Origin: an uncultured Erythrobacter sp.
GTDB lineage: Bacteria > Pseudomonadota > Alphaproteobacteria > Sphingomonadales > Sphingomonadaceae
Assembly (NCBI GenBank): GCA_947488325.1
Contig: CANKYZ010000004.1
Location: forward strand, 124,001-188,000
Direction of reading: 5' to 3'
Length of the DNA stretch: 64,000 nt
The translations under genes were made by a program, and so were the position numbers. Numbering within the stretch: the first letter of the stretch is position 1; every line of letters starts with the position of its first letter. Shown here one piece after another: positions 17,916-27,328 of this stretch. Under the pieces are notes generated by a model, which was given only the letters and a program-made list of their open reading frames with translations, made no database searches and had not been told where the DNA came from.

Positions 17916-18479
17916 ATGGATTCCTTCCTCCTATGCCTCGTTTTGACATTCGCCATCGCGCTTGGTGGGCGAGAGCAATTGATCATCGCGCAATTTGCCG
18001 AAAGGCTTGAACGTTCGCTCCCTTTGCTGGTCACAGGGGCACTATGCGCTGTCATCAGCGCGGGCGTTATGGCCTATGCAGGGGCGAGCATGGCTGCGAT
18101 CCTGCCGCAACGCGCGGCGAATATGTTGGTTGCGGCGGCATTGTTCATGGCGGGAGTTGAATTGGCTTGGCCGGTGAAGGTCAAGACGATGAAAGAGCCC
18201 ACGCGCTCCTATATTGCGATCGGGGTCGTGGTCCTCGCCCGGCAGATTGGTGATGCAGCGCGCTTTGTCGTCTTCGCCTTTGCCGCAGAGGCAATCTATT
18301 CGACCACCGCGCTGATTGGCGGAGCCGTCGGAGGTGTGGCGGCGGCGGGGCTGGGCTGGTCGGCTGGCCTGACGCAACTCCAGAAATTCCCCTTGCGATA
18401 TTATCGACTGGCGTTGTCAGTGTGTTTGATCCTTGCCGCTTTGGTGATCGGTTTGAATGCTCGCTATACGTTCTTGTGA
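17916..18479 (+). CDS. UPF0016/GDT1-like membrane protein with altered motifs
   Basis: 187 aa and six likely membrane helices in two repeats of three. GDT1/UPF0016 cation transporters (Mn/Ca exchange) carry an E-x-G-D-K/R-S/T motif at the start of each repeat. Here the equivalent positions read ALGGREQLIIAQ and ARQIGDAARFVV, so the first motif lacks its Asp and the second has Gln for Glu. I recall similar divergent sequences in sphingomonads. Transport of Mn or Ca is therefore uncertain. Divergent from the SDR gene with a 127-base shared promoter region. Confidence 0.65.
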   Translation: MDSFLLCLVLTFAIALGGREQLIIAQFAERLERSLPLLVTGALCAVISAGVMAYAGASMAAILPQRAANMLVAAALFMAGVELAWPVKVKTMKEPTRSYIAIGVVVLARQIGDAARFVVFAFAAEAIYSTTALIGGAVGGVAAAGLGWSAGLTQLQKFPLRYYRLALSVCLILAALVIGLNARYTFL

Positions 18480-18565
18480 TCGTGTTGAGCGACGAATAGC
18501 GCCGCATCCACAGGCACAACCCTTGTCGCGCTGGTGGTGCCCACCTCATTTGCTATGGATTGTGC

Positions 18566-19201
18566 ATGAAAAATGTGACGATGATCGAAGGAGCAGATGC
18601 TGCCATAATTGCCGCATGGCTAGGCGAATATCTGTCCACCGCGCAAAGAGGGCAAGAGGGCAAATATGCGATCACTATGCCGGGCGGGTCCACACCGTTT
18701 CCGATTATCAAAGAGCTGCTGGTGATAGATGGAGTCGCTTGGGACCGGATCGAGGTCTGGCCCAATGATGATCGGATCGTTCCCGAAGATCACGATGCGT
18801 CGAACACCGGGAAAATGCGCACGTTGATAGAGCCAGCTTTGGCGACAATCACCGCGCTGGTGGAAGACAGCACGCCTCCGCATTTTGCACTCACTTGGCT
18901 TGGGATGGGACCGGATGGGCACACCGCTTCTTTGTTCCCAAACACTGATCCGCAGATTGATGATCAAAAGTTGGTTCGGCGGCTGACTCCGGACCCGTTG
19001 CCCTCGCATGCACCTTTTGACCGTATCACGCTGACACTGCCTGCTTTGCTGAACGCTGATTCAATCATTTTCACCTTGGGCGGTTCGACAGAAAAGCGCG
19101 CTGTCTTTGAACAAGCTATGTCCGGGGAGCATGATTTGCCTGTGGCGCGCTTGCTAAAGACGGCATATATGCGCGGAATTCCGGTCACATGCTTCACCTA
19201 A
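18566..19201 (+). CDS. pgl: 6-phosphogluconolactonase
   Basis: Hydrolyses 6-phosphogluconolactone in the oxidative pentose phosphate or Entner-Doudoroff route; 211 aa from ATG 18566 (a TTG two codons earlier is possible). Family motifs are ITMPGGSTPFPIIKELL, EVWPNDDRIVP and the nucleosugar-isomerase-like WLGMGPDGHTASLFPN. It lies away from zwf or edd genes, at least within this window. The stop overlaps the Nudix gene by 13 bases, so the two are probably co-translated. Confidence 0.92.
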   Translation: MKNVTMIEGADAAIIAAWLGEYLSTAQRGQEGKYAITMPGGSTPFPIIKELLVIDGVAWDRIEVWPNDDRIVPEDHDASNTGKMRTLIEPALATITALVEDSTPPHFALTWLGMGPDGHTASLFPNTDPQIDDQKLVRRLTPDPLPSHAPFDRITLTLPALLNADSIIFTLGGSTEKRAVFEQAMSGEHDLPVARLLKTAYMRGIPVTCFT

Positions 19202-19683
19202 TAGAAAAACTCCTTCCCGCGCAAATCCACCGTGCGTTGTTGCCGGCGGCGCATGTCGTCCGGCACAATTGGCGCAAATTTCGCGGCACTCCGATTGCCG
19301 GGGTTAGTGTGGTGCTGACCAACCTTAACGGTGATGTGTTGCTGCTGCGCCATTCCTATGGACCAGAAGTTTGGGCATTGCCCGGCGGCGGGATCAAACC
19401 GGGCGAGGATGTGGAGGAATGCGCTCGGCGCGAAGTCCAAGAGGAATTGGGCATCACGATTGGAACGGTTGAGGTGGTTGGCACCATAGAGGAAACCTTG
19501 TCGGGATCGCCGCACACGGCTCACCTCTTCACCGCGATAATTGATGCTCGGCCCGCGCCTGACGGGCGCGAAATCGTGGAGGCGCGTTTCTTCCCATCGC
19601 ATTCCTTGCCTGAACCGCTGGGTTCGGTGACACGGCGCAGGATTGAAGCGTGGAAAGCGCGCAGGCCCGATCGGTCAAAGTAA
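19189..19683 (+). CDS. Nudix hydrolase
   Basis: 164 aa. A complete Nudix box (G-x5-E-x7-REUxEExGU) is visible: GGGIKPGEDVEECARREVQEELGI. It is expected to cleave a nucleoside diphosphate linked to another moiety, using Mg2+ or Mn2+. A basic N-terminal segment (residues 1-35, rich in His and Arg) precedes the domain. The ATG at 19189 sits inside the pgl end; its stop overlaps the convergent dinB stop by 9 bases. The substrate is unknown. Confidence 0.9.
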   Translation: MLHLIEKLLPAQIHRALLPAAHVVRHNWRKFRGTPIAGVSVVLTNLNGDVLLLRHSYGPEVWALPGGGIKPGEDVEECARREVQEELGITIGTVEVVGTIEETLSGSPHTAHLFTAIIDARPAPDGREIVEARFFPSHSLPEPLGSVTRRRIEAWKARRPDRSK

Positions 19684-20811
19684 GGAAAGTTGGGCGTTGT
19701 CTTTCGCCGGTGCTTCGGTCTTTCCGTGATCGAGGTTGGACAGGGTCAATCCCATCAACCGGATTGGCATTGGCAGCGGCAATGCTTCTTCCAACAATTC
19801 GCGGCTCAATCTTGCGAATTCATTCTTGTCTTCGACCCATTCGGCCAGTGATTTGGATCGGGTCATGTTCTGAAAATCAGTGAACTTCATTTTTAGCGTC
19901 ACCGTGCGCCCGCGCGCCTTTGCGCTGCCGATCCGATCCCACACGATGTCGATGATGTTCTCCAGAGTGTCGCGCAGTGCCGATCCGCTGGAAATGTCTT
20001 CACTGAATGTCCTTTCCCCGCCCACAGATTTGCGCACTCGGTGGGCACGTACCGGGCGCAGATCGATGCCTCGTGCAGCGCGAAACAAGTAATCGGCAAG
20101 CGAGCCAAAATTGCTCTGTAAAAATTCAATATCTTTGGTGACCAAGTCTGCACCGGTTTCGATCCCTAGGCGTTTCATCTTTTCTTCCGACTTTGGTCCG
20201 ACCCCGTGGAAACGGCGGATCGGCAGGCCGGCGACAAAGTCTGCACCCTGGCCTGGTCGGATGACACACAGGCCATCGGGTTTGTTCTGGTCGCTCGCCA
20301 GTTTGGCTAGAAATTTGTTGTAAGACACTCCGGCGCTCGCGGTTAGGCTGGTCTTGGCCTTGATCTCTTGCCGGATTAGCTCAGCAATTCGGGTGGCCGA
20401 TCCGATCCCTAATCTGTCCTCCGTCACATCCAGATAGGCTTCATCTAGGCTGAGCGGTTCGACATGCGGCGTGTGATGTTCGAACACGGCGCGGATCTGG
20501 CGGCTGGCTTCTTTATAGGCATCAAATCGGTGTTTTACGAAGATCAGGTCAGGACAGCGCCGCTTTGCCGTGACTGACGGCATTGCGCTTTTAACGCCAA
20601 ATTTTCGCGCCTCATAACTCGCTGCGGCAACCACGCCACGACCGCCTGCTCCGCCAACCGCCACAGGTTTGCCGCGCAATTCGGGATTGTCGCGTTGCTC
20701 CACGCTGGCGAAGAAAGCGTCCATATCGACATGGATGATCTTGCGCAGACCTCCATTTCCAGAAGGTCCGACCTCGTCCTCGTTTTCATCAGGATGCGGC
20801 AGAACGGACAT
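19675..20811 (-). CDS. dinB: DNA polymerase IV (Y family)
   Basis: Error-prone translesion polymerase, 378 aa from ATG 20811; the frame is open to 20889 with extra N-terminal sequence not typical of the family. Catalytic carboxylates are in IHVDMDAFFASVEQ (Asp) and the PLSLDEAYLDVTED motif (Asp-Glu). Helix-hairpin-helix blocks (LPIRRFHGVGPKSEEKM) follow, then the little finger domain. The C-terminus ends in NAQLSLL, which resembles the QLxLF-type beta-clamp binding peptide. I saw no LexA box in the short upstream region. Confidence 0.93.
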   Translation of the reverse strand: MSVLPHPDENEDEVGPSGNGGLRKIIHVDMDAFFASVEQRDNPELRGKPVAVGGAGGRGVVAAASYEARKFGVKSAMPSVTAKRRCPDLIFVKHRFDAYKEASRQIRAVFEHHTPHVEPLSLDEAYLDVTEDRLGIGSATRIAELIRQEIKAKTSLTASAGVSYNKFLAKLASDQNKPDGLCVIRPGQGADFVAGLPIRRFHGVGPKSEEKMKRLGIETGADLVTKDIEFLQSNFGSLADYLFRAARGIDLRPVRAHRVRKSVGGERTFSEDISSGSALRDTLENIIDIVWDRIGSAKARGRTVTLKMKFTDFQNMTRSKSLAEWVEDKNEFARLSRELLEEALPLPMPIRLMGLTLSNLDHGKTEAPAKDNAQLSLL

Positions 20812-20949
20812 AGAGGACAAAATAGAAGTTTTGCGTGCGCGAGGGAAGTACATCACGGCAAGACTGAAGCAATTGGACACACTCATCATTTTGTGCAGAT
20901 GCGAAAAGAGGGCTGGTCATCGCGCGAATTGGGAGGCTAAGGGCCGGTA

Positions 20950-22221
20950 ATGGCTGCCGAAGCTCCTTCCTCTGCTCCATCCAATCAACCTAAATCGCCC
21001 TTAAGCGATAGAGAGTTAATCTGGATGATGGCTATGCTGATGGCACTTCAGGCTTTTGGCATCGACGCGATATTGCCTGCATTGGATGAAATGTCCGTGG
21101 CATTGGCGGTAGAGGGCAATGATCGCCAATTTGTGATCGGTATCTATCTGCTTACCGCAGGAGCTGGTGCGTTGGTTCCAGGCGCATTGGCTGACCGGTT
21201 TGGGCGTAGGCCTATCCTGCTGGGTTCAATCTCGGTCTATATCGCACTCTCGCTCGCCAGCGCGATTGTTTCGACATATGATCAATTGCTTGCGGTGCGC
21301 GCAGCGCAAGGTTTCTTTGGCGCGGGAATTGTTGCGCTGCCGCCGGCGATTATCCGCGACCGGGTGGGCGGCGACAAAATGGCAAAGATGATGAGCCTGA
21401 TTTTCGTCATTTTTCTAATGGTCCCCGCAATCGCGCCCAGTATTGGTGAGCTGATCTTGCTGGTCGCAGACTGGCGCGCAATCTTTGCAGCCATGGCGCT
21501 TCAGGGGATTTTTGTTGGCACTTGGGTGTATTTCCGCCTGCCGGAAAGCCTTACTGAGAAAAATCGCCAAAAAATACTGCCAGGTGTGATCGTCAGAAAT
21601 ATGGGCCGCGCGCTCGGTTTGCGTAGCGTTGTGGGCTACATCATTGGTAGCTCGCTGGTTTTTGGAGCATTGTTCGGTTTCATCAATTCCTCACAGCAAC
21701 TGATCACAGAGACATTTGGCGCAGGCGATTTGTTCCCGGTCGTATTCGGTATCTGCGCCGGCTCGATGGCATTGGCCAGTTGGTCCAATTCGCGGATCGT
21801 TGAACGCTTTGGCGCGCGCCGAGTGAGCCACGCTGCCTTGTCCGCCTTTATCCTAGTGGCTGCCGTGCAGGTCTATTTCGCGTTTCAACCCGAAGAACGC
21901 CTGTGGCAATTTGTGCCGTTAATGGCGATTAACATGATGCTGCTCGGCTTTATCGGGAGCAATTTTGGGGCAATTGCGATGAACCCATTTTTCTCCATCG
22001 CGGGCGCCGCCAGCTCCATGCATGGCTTTGTCCGGATGACGAGCGCGGCAGTGATTGGTGGGCTGATCGGTTATGCGTTTGACGGCACAGCGCAGCCATT
22101 GGCGATTGCTTTGCTCACCAGCGGGATCGTGTGCCTTGTGCTCGTATTTTTCAGCGAAAAAGGCAAACTGTTCGGACCGCCCGATGCGCAATCAGGGCCG
22201 ACGAAGATGCGCAACATTTAA
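20950..22221 (+). CDS. Bcr/CflA-family MFS drug efflux transporter
   Basis: 423 aa, 12 predicted membrane segments, with a hydrophilic Pro/Ser-rich N-terminus (APSSAPSNQPKS) before the first helix. The motif A region between helices 2 and 3 is ALADRFGRRPILLGS, and the first helix block FGIDAILPALDEMSVAL is characteristic of Bcr/CflA multidrug exporters. It starts about 140 bases from the divergent dinB start and ends 16 bases from the convergent carboxylase gene. The exported substrate is not predictable. Confidence 0.9.
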   Translation: MAAEAPSSAPSNQPKSPLSDRELIWMMAMLMALQAFGIDAILPALDEMSVALAVEGNDRQFVIGIYLLTAGAGALVPGALADRFGRRPILLGSISVYIALSLASAIVSTYDQLLAVRAAQGFFGAGIVALPPAIIRDRVGGDKMAKMMSLIFVIFLMVPAIAPSIGELILLVADWRAIFAAMALQGIFVGTWVYFRLPESLTEKNRQKILPGVIVRNMGRALGLRSVVGYIIGSSLVFGALFGFINSSQQLITETFGAGDLFPVVFGICAGSMALASWSNSRIVERFGARRVSHAALSAFILVAAVQVYFAFQPEERLWQFVPLMAINMMLLGFIGSNFGAIAMNPFFSIAGAASSMHGFVRMTSAAVIGGLIGYAFDGTAQPLAIALLTSGIVCLVLVFFSEKGKLFGPPDAQSGPTKMRNI

Positions 22222-22236
22222 CCTTAATCCGGGGGC

Positions 22237-23787
22237 CTAATCGCCGGCACCCAACCTCCGCCAAGCCAGCTCAGCAAATTCGCACAAAAGTGGGCGCGTA
22301 TCGCGGGGGTCGATAATATCCTCGACGTTAAAGCGTTCTGCGCTGCGGAATGGCGAGGTGACTTTCGCCAGCCGTTCCTTGATCGCGTCCAATTCTGCCG
22401 CTGGATCCTCGGCAGCTTCCAGTTCAGCCTTATAGGCAACTTCCAGCCCGCCAGCGATGGGCAGACTGCCCCAATCCCCGCTCGGCCAGCAGAACCGGTA
22501 TTGATACCTTTCCGCATTGCTCATTGCGCTGCCCGCAATCCCATATGCGCGGCGTAGCACGATGCTGGCAAGCGGAACGGTGGCGCGGTAAATCGCGTTC
22601 ATTGCCTGCACGCCGTAACGGATCGTGCCCGCCATTTCTGCCTCACGCCCAATCATAAAGCCAGGATTGTCTACAAGATGTACAATCGGCAGGCGGAATT
22701 GATCGGCGAGTTTCACGAAACGCTCAACCTTCTCACTGGTCTTCGCCTCCCACGATCCACCCAAATAGGAGGGATCGCTCGCCACCACAGCAACCGGGTA
22801 CCCGTCAAGCCGAACCAGAGCCGTAATCGCAGCGCGGCCCCAGTTCTTGCCGATTTCAAACACAGTACCCTTGTCCATGATCAAATCCATCGCGCGGCGC
22901 ATTGAGTAGACCTGTTTGGGGTCATGTGGGACGAGGCTGAGCAAAGCCTCTTCGCGGCGATCCACCGGGTCGGTTGGGTCTGCACGGCGGGCATGTTGGC
23001 CGACATGTTCGGGCATGAAAGATAGGAAATGCTGCGCGCGGGCGAATGCCTCGGCCTCGCTCGCAACCTCATCATCGACCACGCCATTGCGGGTGTGGAT
23101 GTCTACGCCGCCAAGCGCTTCCTTGGCTTCATTGTGGTCTTTGGGGCCTTCGTAAGAGCCGCCCATTGCATCGACCACAGCAGGCCCAGCGGCGAACAAT
23201 TGCGATAACCCGCGCACCATGATCGAATAATGGCTGGCGACCGTGCGCGCCGCACCAAGCCCAGCAGTCGGGCCGAGCGCCAACGCCACCACCGGCACCG
23301 TGTCGAGGTTTTGCACCACATCACCCCATCCAGGTACTGCTGGAATATAGGTCGCACCGATCTGTTCTAACGTCTTGACCGATCCGCCGCCGCCAGTGCC
23401 GTCAATCATGCGGATGATGGGCAGCTTCAGTTCGTGCGCCATCATTTCGGCCTGCACCATTTTGCGCGCAATGCCCGCGTCTGCCGCACCGCCGCGAATG
23501 GTGAAATCGTCTGCTGTGGCAACGACGGGACGGCCATTGACCGTTGCTTTGCCGAACAGAAATGGGGCAGGGGTGACGCCGGTTAGGTCGCCGTTCTCGT
23601 TATAATGGCCCTTTCCAGCAATCTTGCCGATTTCGCGGAATGATCCGTCATCGGTGAAGGCTGCCAACCGTGCGCGCGCATCCATCTTGCCACGACCGTG
23701 CTGGCGCGCGACTTTACCCTCGCCGCCCATCTGTTCGGCAAGGGCCTCGCGAGCGCGTAATTCTTCGAGTTCTTTTTCCCAGGTCAT
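22237..23787 (-). CDS. pccB: Acyl-CoA carboxylase carboxyltransferase (beta) subunit, propionyl-CoA type
   Basis: 516 aa from ATG 23787 (MTWEKELEELRAREALAEQM), which has GGAG upstream. Carboxyltransferase features are MIDGTGGGGSVKTLEQIGAT, GLGAARTVASHYSIM, and in the C-terminal half the acyl-CoA region SDPSYLGGSWEAKTSEK. It works with the biotin-carrying alpha subunit encoded just upstream in transcription order. Propionyl-CoA is the likely substrate because the window also encodes valine degradation to propionyl-CoA, but a methylcrotonyl- or geranyl-type subunit cannot be excluded by eye. Confidence 0.85.
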   Translation of the reverse strand: MTWEKELEELRAREALAEQMGGEGKVARQHGRGKMDARARLAAFTDDGSFREIGKIAGKGHYNENGDLTGVTPAPFLFGKATVNGRPVVATADDFTIRGGAADAGIARKMVQAEMMAHELKLPIIRMIDGTGGGGSVKTLEQIGATYIPAVPGWGDVVQNLDTVPVVALALGPTAGLGAARTVASHYSIMVRGLSQLFAAGPAVVDAMGGSYEGPKDHNEAKEALGGVDIHTRNGVVDDEVASEAEAFARAQHFLSFMPEHVGQHARRADPTDPVDRREEALLSLVPHDPKQVYSMRRAMDLIMDKGTVFEIGKNWGRAAITALVRLDGYPVAVVASDPSYLGGSWEAKTSEKVERFVKLADQFRLPIVHLVDNPGFMIGREAEMAGTIRYGVQAMNAIYRATVPLASIVLRRAYGIAGSAMSNAERYQYRFCWPSGDWGSLPIAGGLEVAYKAELEAAEDPAAELDAIKERLAKVTSPFRSAERFNVEDIIDPRDTRPLLCEFAELAWRRLGAGD

Positions 23788-23914
23788 ATTTTTTGATCTC
23801 CGCACGCCATCCGGCGCGCGAATTCCTCGCTCACACGCCCTTCGGGCGCGTCGATGCGGGCGGGCAGTCGCCCATGCAGTTGCTGCGCAACCGCTTGGCG
23901 CCTAACGGCTGCCG
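23788..23914 (-). other. Spacer between carboxylase alpha and beta genes
   Basis: A 127-base gap between the stop of the alpha subunit and the start of the beta subunit. It contains a short GC hairpin, CGCCC-TTC-GGGCG near 23838-23850, without a T-tract on either side. The longest gap inside this otherwise tightly packed operon; it could balance expression of the two subunits, but nothing else is recognisable. Confidence 0.4.
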
Positions 23915-25816
23915 TCATTCATCTGGCTCCACCACGCAAAGCACCGCTTCGACCTGCACCTGCCCGCCTTCAGACGCGACGAGTTCGGTCACAGTCCCAT
24001 CAAACGGCGCGGTGAGTGCGTGTTCCATCTTCATCGCTTCGAGCACCATAAGGCGCTGGCCAGCGGTCACAGTGTCGCCCTCGGCCACATCGACCGCGAT
24101 GACCTTGCCCGGCATCGGCGCGAGGATCGCTCCGTCTGCGGCGGAGGTGGTGCCTGTGCCCCGGATGTCCTTCTGAAACTCGAAGAAGAGCCCATCACAG
24201 AAAACAGCGACTTTCTCTCCGGTGTTGTAATGCAGCACCGCGTTGTCGCGCTTAAAGTTGGCGCGCTCGATGAGTCTGATTTCTGCCCCGTGCACAAGCA
24301 CGACGGTTTCGCGATCAGGTGCGTTTAAGCGCAGACCTGCGCCCATTAGGTCGCGGTCTGTTTCGTCCTCGTTTGGATCGAGATAGAGCCGTGCTGCCAT
24401 TTCCCAGTGCCGGTCCTCAGGCTCGTCGATAGGTAGCAGCTCTTCTTCATTGTCCGCAATGAACGAGGTCGTCATTTTGGCGTCCAAAAAATCCGTGTGA
24501 ATTAGTGCGTTCATCAGGAATGGCGCATTAGATCGCACCGGCCATATTTCGCTTAAGGCGGCAACAGACGAAAGCGCCTCAGCAGCGTCTTCACGATTGT
24601 CGCAATGCACAATCAACTTTGCAATCATTGGATCGTAAAAGGGCGATACCGTGTCACCTTGTTCAACGCCTGCTTCGATCCGAACCTTAGCCTCTCGCCA
24701 CAGATCGAGGTGGTCTTGGTTGAGGTCGAGCCACTCCAACCGCCCTGTACTCGGCAGAAACCCCTTCGCCGGGTCCTCTGCATAAAGCCGCGCTTCAATC
24801 GCGTGACCGTTGATGCTCAGCTCTTCCTGCTTCAGCGGAATCGCCTCACCGCTCGCAACCCGCAGTTGCCACTCCACCAAATCCACTCCGGTGATTTCCT
24901 CGGTCACCGGGTGCTCAACCTGCAAACGCGTGTTCATTTCCATAAAGAAAATACGGTCCGCCCGCAGCCCCTCTGAAGCGTCGGCGATAAATTCGATCGT
25001 GCCAGCGCCTTCGTAATCGACCGCCTTGGCTGCGCGCACGGCAGCGGCGCAAATCTCTTCGCGTGTGGCCTCATCCATGCCGGGGGCGGGGGCTTCTTCG
25101 ATCACCTTTTGGTGGCGACGCTGGAGGGAGCAGTCGCGTTCGAACAGGTGGACGAAATTGCCGTGGCTGTCGCCGAACACCTGCACTTCGATATGGCGGG
25201 GTGATGTGATCCACTTTTCCAGCAGCACTTCATCATTGGAGAAACTCGCCTTCGCCTCGCGCCGGCAGCTTTCCAGATCGGCGGCGAAGTTCTCAGGAGC
25301 GTCAACTTTACGCATCCCCTTGCCGCCGCCGCCCGCGACCGCTTTGATCAGCACGGGATAGCCGATAGCGTCCGCTTCTTTCGAGAGCCGTTCCACCGAT
25401 TGGTCCGCGCCCAAATAGCCCGGCGTCACTGGCACCCCGGCGGCGATCATACGTTCCTTGGCGGCATCTTTCAGGCCCATTGCACGGATGCTTTCCGGCT
25501 TTGGCCCGACCCAGATTAGGCCTGCGTCGATCACGGCTTGCGCAAAGTCGGCATTCTCGGACAAGAAGCCATATCCGGGATGAATCGCTTCTGCGCCCGT
25601 TTCTTTGGCTGCCGCGATGATCTTCTTGCCCACCAGATAGCTTTCGGCGGCAGGCGAAGGGCCAATATGCACGGCCTCATCAGCGGAGCGGACATGCAGC
25701 GCCTTGGCATCGGCGTCAGAGTAAACTGCGACGGTCACGACACCCATTTGGCGTGCGGTGCGCATGATACGGCAGGCAATTTCGCCGCGATTGGCGATAA
25801 GCAGTTTGGTGATCAT
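23915..25816 (-). CDS. pccA: Acyl-CoA carboxylase biotin carboxylase/biotin carrier (alpha) subunit
   Basis: 633 aa from ATG 25816 (MITKLLIANRGEIACRIMRT), overlapping the SnoaL-like stop as ATGA. Domain order is biotin carboxylase N-terminal, ATP-grasp with VAGGGGKGMRKV (glycine-rich loop) and FMEMNTRLQVEHPVTE, biotin carboxylase C-terminal, then a BCCP domain whose biotinylated lysine is in LEAMKMEHALTAP. The length suits PccA/MccA-type alpha subunits. With PccB it should convert propionyl-CoA to methylmalonyl-CoA. No methylmalonyl-CoA mutase lies in the window. Confidence 0.9.
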   Translation of the reverse strand: MITKLLIANRGEIACRIMRTARQMGVVTVAVYSDADAKALHVRSADEAVHIGPSPAAESYLVGKKIIAAAKETGAEAIHPGYGFLSENADFAQAVIDAGLIWVGPKPESIRAMGLKDAAKERMIAAGVPVTPGYLGADQSVERLSKEADAIGYPVLIKAVAGGGGKGMRKVDAPENFAADLESCRREAKASFSNDEVLLEKWITSPRHIEVQVFGDSHGNFVHLFERDCSLQRRHQKVIEEAPAPGMDEATREEICAAAVRAAKAVDYEGAGTIEFIADASEGLRADRIFFMEMNTRLQVEHPVTEEITGVDLVEWQLRVASGEAIPLKQEELSINGHAIEARLYAEDPAKGFLPSTGRLEWLDLNQDHLDLWREAKVRIEAGVEQGDTVSPFYDPMIAKLIVHCDNREDAAEALSSVAALSEIWPVRSNAPFLMNALIHTDFLDAKMTTSFIADNEEELLPIDEPEDRHWEMAARLYLDPNEDETDRDLMGAGLRLNAPDRETVVLVHGAEIRLIERANFKRDNAVLHYNTGEKVAVFCDGLFFEFQKDIRGTGTTSAADGAILAPMPGKVIAVDVAEGDTVTAGQRLMVLEAMKMEHALTAPFDGTVTELVASEGGQVQVEAVLCVVEPDE

Positions 25817-26295
25817 TGTGTCGGTGCTGCCAAGCAGTCCTCTTCGATATGCGAATAGGTGATGGATGCGATTTTCCATTCGCCATCAACCCGAACCAGT
25901 GAAAAAATGTTCGTGCCACAATGAGTCTGCATACCGTCCATCAGAAATTCGAACCGCGCGACCACGGTTGCCACCGGCCCTTCTTGCATCGTGATCATAT
26001 TCCAAATGGGCTCTTCAATCGCTCCGGGCGCGGAAGAAATGCCCGATATCAAATCCTGTAAGAGGATGACGCGCATCCGATCCTCACCTTCGCGCTCTTC
26101 GACTACCGATACAATGGCACCATCGACCACCAAGGCAGACATTGTATCCGCATCTTTTACGTTAAACCCGTCCATAAAAGCGGTGACCGCTGCTGATGCA
26201 GCGTCTTCGTCTCCACCATTTTCACGATTGTCGGCCAAAGCCAGATTCGGTGACAGCGCAAGAAGCGCAACGGCAAAGATTGGAAAGGCTTTCAT
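25813..26295 (-). CDS. Secreted SnoaL/NTF2-like protein
   Basis: 160 aa from ATG 26295, chosen because MKAFPIFAVALLALSPNLALAD is a standard signal peptide (cleavage after ALA). The mature part has the alternating helix/strand pattern of small NTF2-fold proteins of the DUF4440/SnoaL type: AVTAFMDGFNVKDADTM helix, IWNMITMQEGPVATVVARF strands, and DGEWKIASITYSH at the C-terminus. No catalytic residues can be named. It lies between crtB (54 bases upstream) and the carboxylase alpha gene (ATGA overlap). Confidence 0.72.
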   Translation of the reverse strand: MKAFPIFAVALLALSPNLALADNRENGGDEDAASAAVTAFMDGFNVKDADTMSALVVDGAIVSVVEEREGEDRMRVILLQDLISGISSAPGAIEEPIWNMITMQEGPVATVVARFEFLMDGMQTHCGTNIFSLVRVDGEWKIASITYSHIEEDCLAAPTQ

Positions 26296-26349
26296 GCCAA
26301 ATTGGCTAGGCGTTGTCGCGGCGTGCTTCAAGCCTAACGTCAGGCAATA

Positions 26350-27318
26350 TCAGGCAGCGTCAGGTCTGAAATCCTTGATGCCCCATGTGATTGGGCCGTC
26401 AGGGTGTTTTTCCCTGTTGATCACAGCCGACAAAAATGCGCGAACACCATACAGCGCCTTTTCCCAGCGCGGTACATAGGTGCGGCTGTTCCAAGCCTCG
26501 GTCCTGCGTGCGCGAACTTTGCGCCCGATGGCTCCGTAAATGCGCGCCGCGCACAGCACGGCCCAGCGGCTACGGAAGGGCAGGCGTGCGGCGCCAACGC
26601 GGGCGGCGGCTTCGTGTTTTTCGACCAATTCCACCAACCGTGCAGTCATTTCGGCCAACTCCTCGCGGTGATGGGGTTTGGTGTGTTGGCCCGGCTCAAT
26701 ATCTTGTTCCACCAGCCACATTGTGGGGAGGTAACAGCGACCGACGGCGTCATCTTCGACAATGTCGCGGGCAATATTGGATAGCTGGAACGCGAGACCC
26801 AGATCACAGGCACGGTCCAGCGTGTCGGTGTCTTCCGGATCCACGCCCATGATGACTGCCATCATCACGCCGACAGCGCCCGCGACATGATAGCAATAGC
26901 GCATCATGTCTTGTTCAGTGCGGGGTCGCCAATCTTCGGCATCCAGAGCAAATCCTGCAATCACGTCTTCGGCCATGGCCTGTGTCAGCCCGCATTCCTG
27001 CGCGACGACGCCCAAGGAATCGAAGGCAGGATCGCCGGTGGGTTTGCCTTCAAAGGCGAGTCCGGTCAGGCGCCGGATCAACGCAAGCCGTGCGTTGAGA
27101 TCGGATTGATCGCCCAATACCCCGCCCAACACTTGATTATCAGCAATGTCATCACAGCGGCGGCACCACGCATAGAGCAGCCATGCCCTCTCCCGTGTGT
27201 CGTTTTCAAAAAGTTGCGATGCGGCCGAAAAGCTCTGCGAACCATATTTGATAGCCCGGTGGGCATTGTTGACCAGCGCGTCCCGTATTTCAGGGTCATG
27301 TGCAGCATTGAGCGCCAT
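26350..27318 (-). CDS. crtB: Phytoene synthase
   Basis: 322 aa. Condenses two geranylgeranyl diphosphates to phytoene, the first C40 step. The two Asp-rich substrate-Mg motifs are WCRRCDDIADNQ and FQLSNIARDIVEDDAVGRCY; the start has AGGAA upstream. Squalene/phytoene synthase signatures continue with CYLPTMWL. It is the last crt gene of the leftward run crtY-crtI-LOG-crtB, 10 bases after the LOG gene. Confidence 0.95.
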   Translation of the reverse strand: MALNAAHDPEIRDALVNNAHRAIKYGSQSFSAASQLFENDTRERAWLLYAWCRRCDDIADNQVLGGVLGDQSDLNARLALIRRLTGLAFEGKPTGDPAFDSLGVVAQECGLTQAMAEDVIAGFALDAEDWRPRTEQDMMRYCYHVAGAVGVMMAVIMGVDPEDTDTLDRACDLGLAFQLSNIARDIVEDDAVGRCYLPTMWLVEQDIEPGQHTKPHHREELAEMTARLVELVEKHEAAARVGAARLPFRSRWAVLCAARIYGAIGRKVRARRTEAWNSRTYVPRWEKALYGVRAFLSAVINREKHPDGPITWGIKDFRPDAA

Positions 27319-27328
27319 GACGAGGTTC

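Noticed and set aside
17789-18055. N-terminal extension of the SDR frame
   Set aside because: Lies over the UPF0016-like gene; the Rossmann motif requires start 17788.
23838-23850. GC hairpin between pccA and pccB as a terminator
   Set aside because: No T-tract on either strand, and the genes must be co-expressed.
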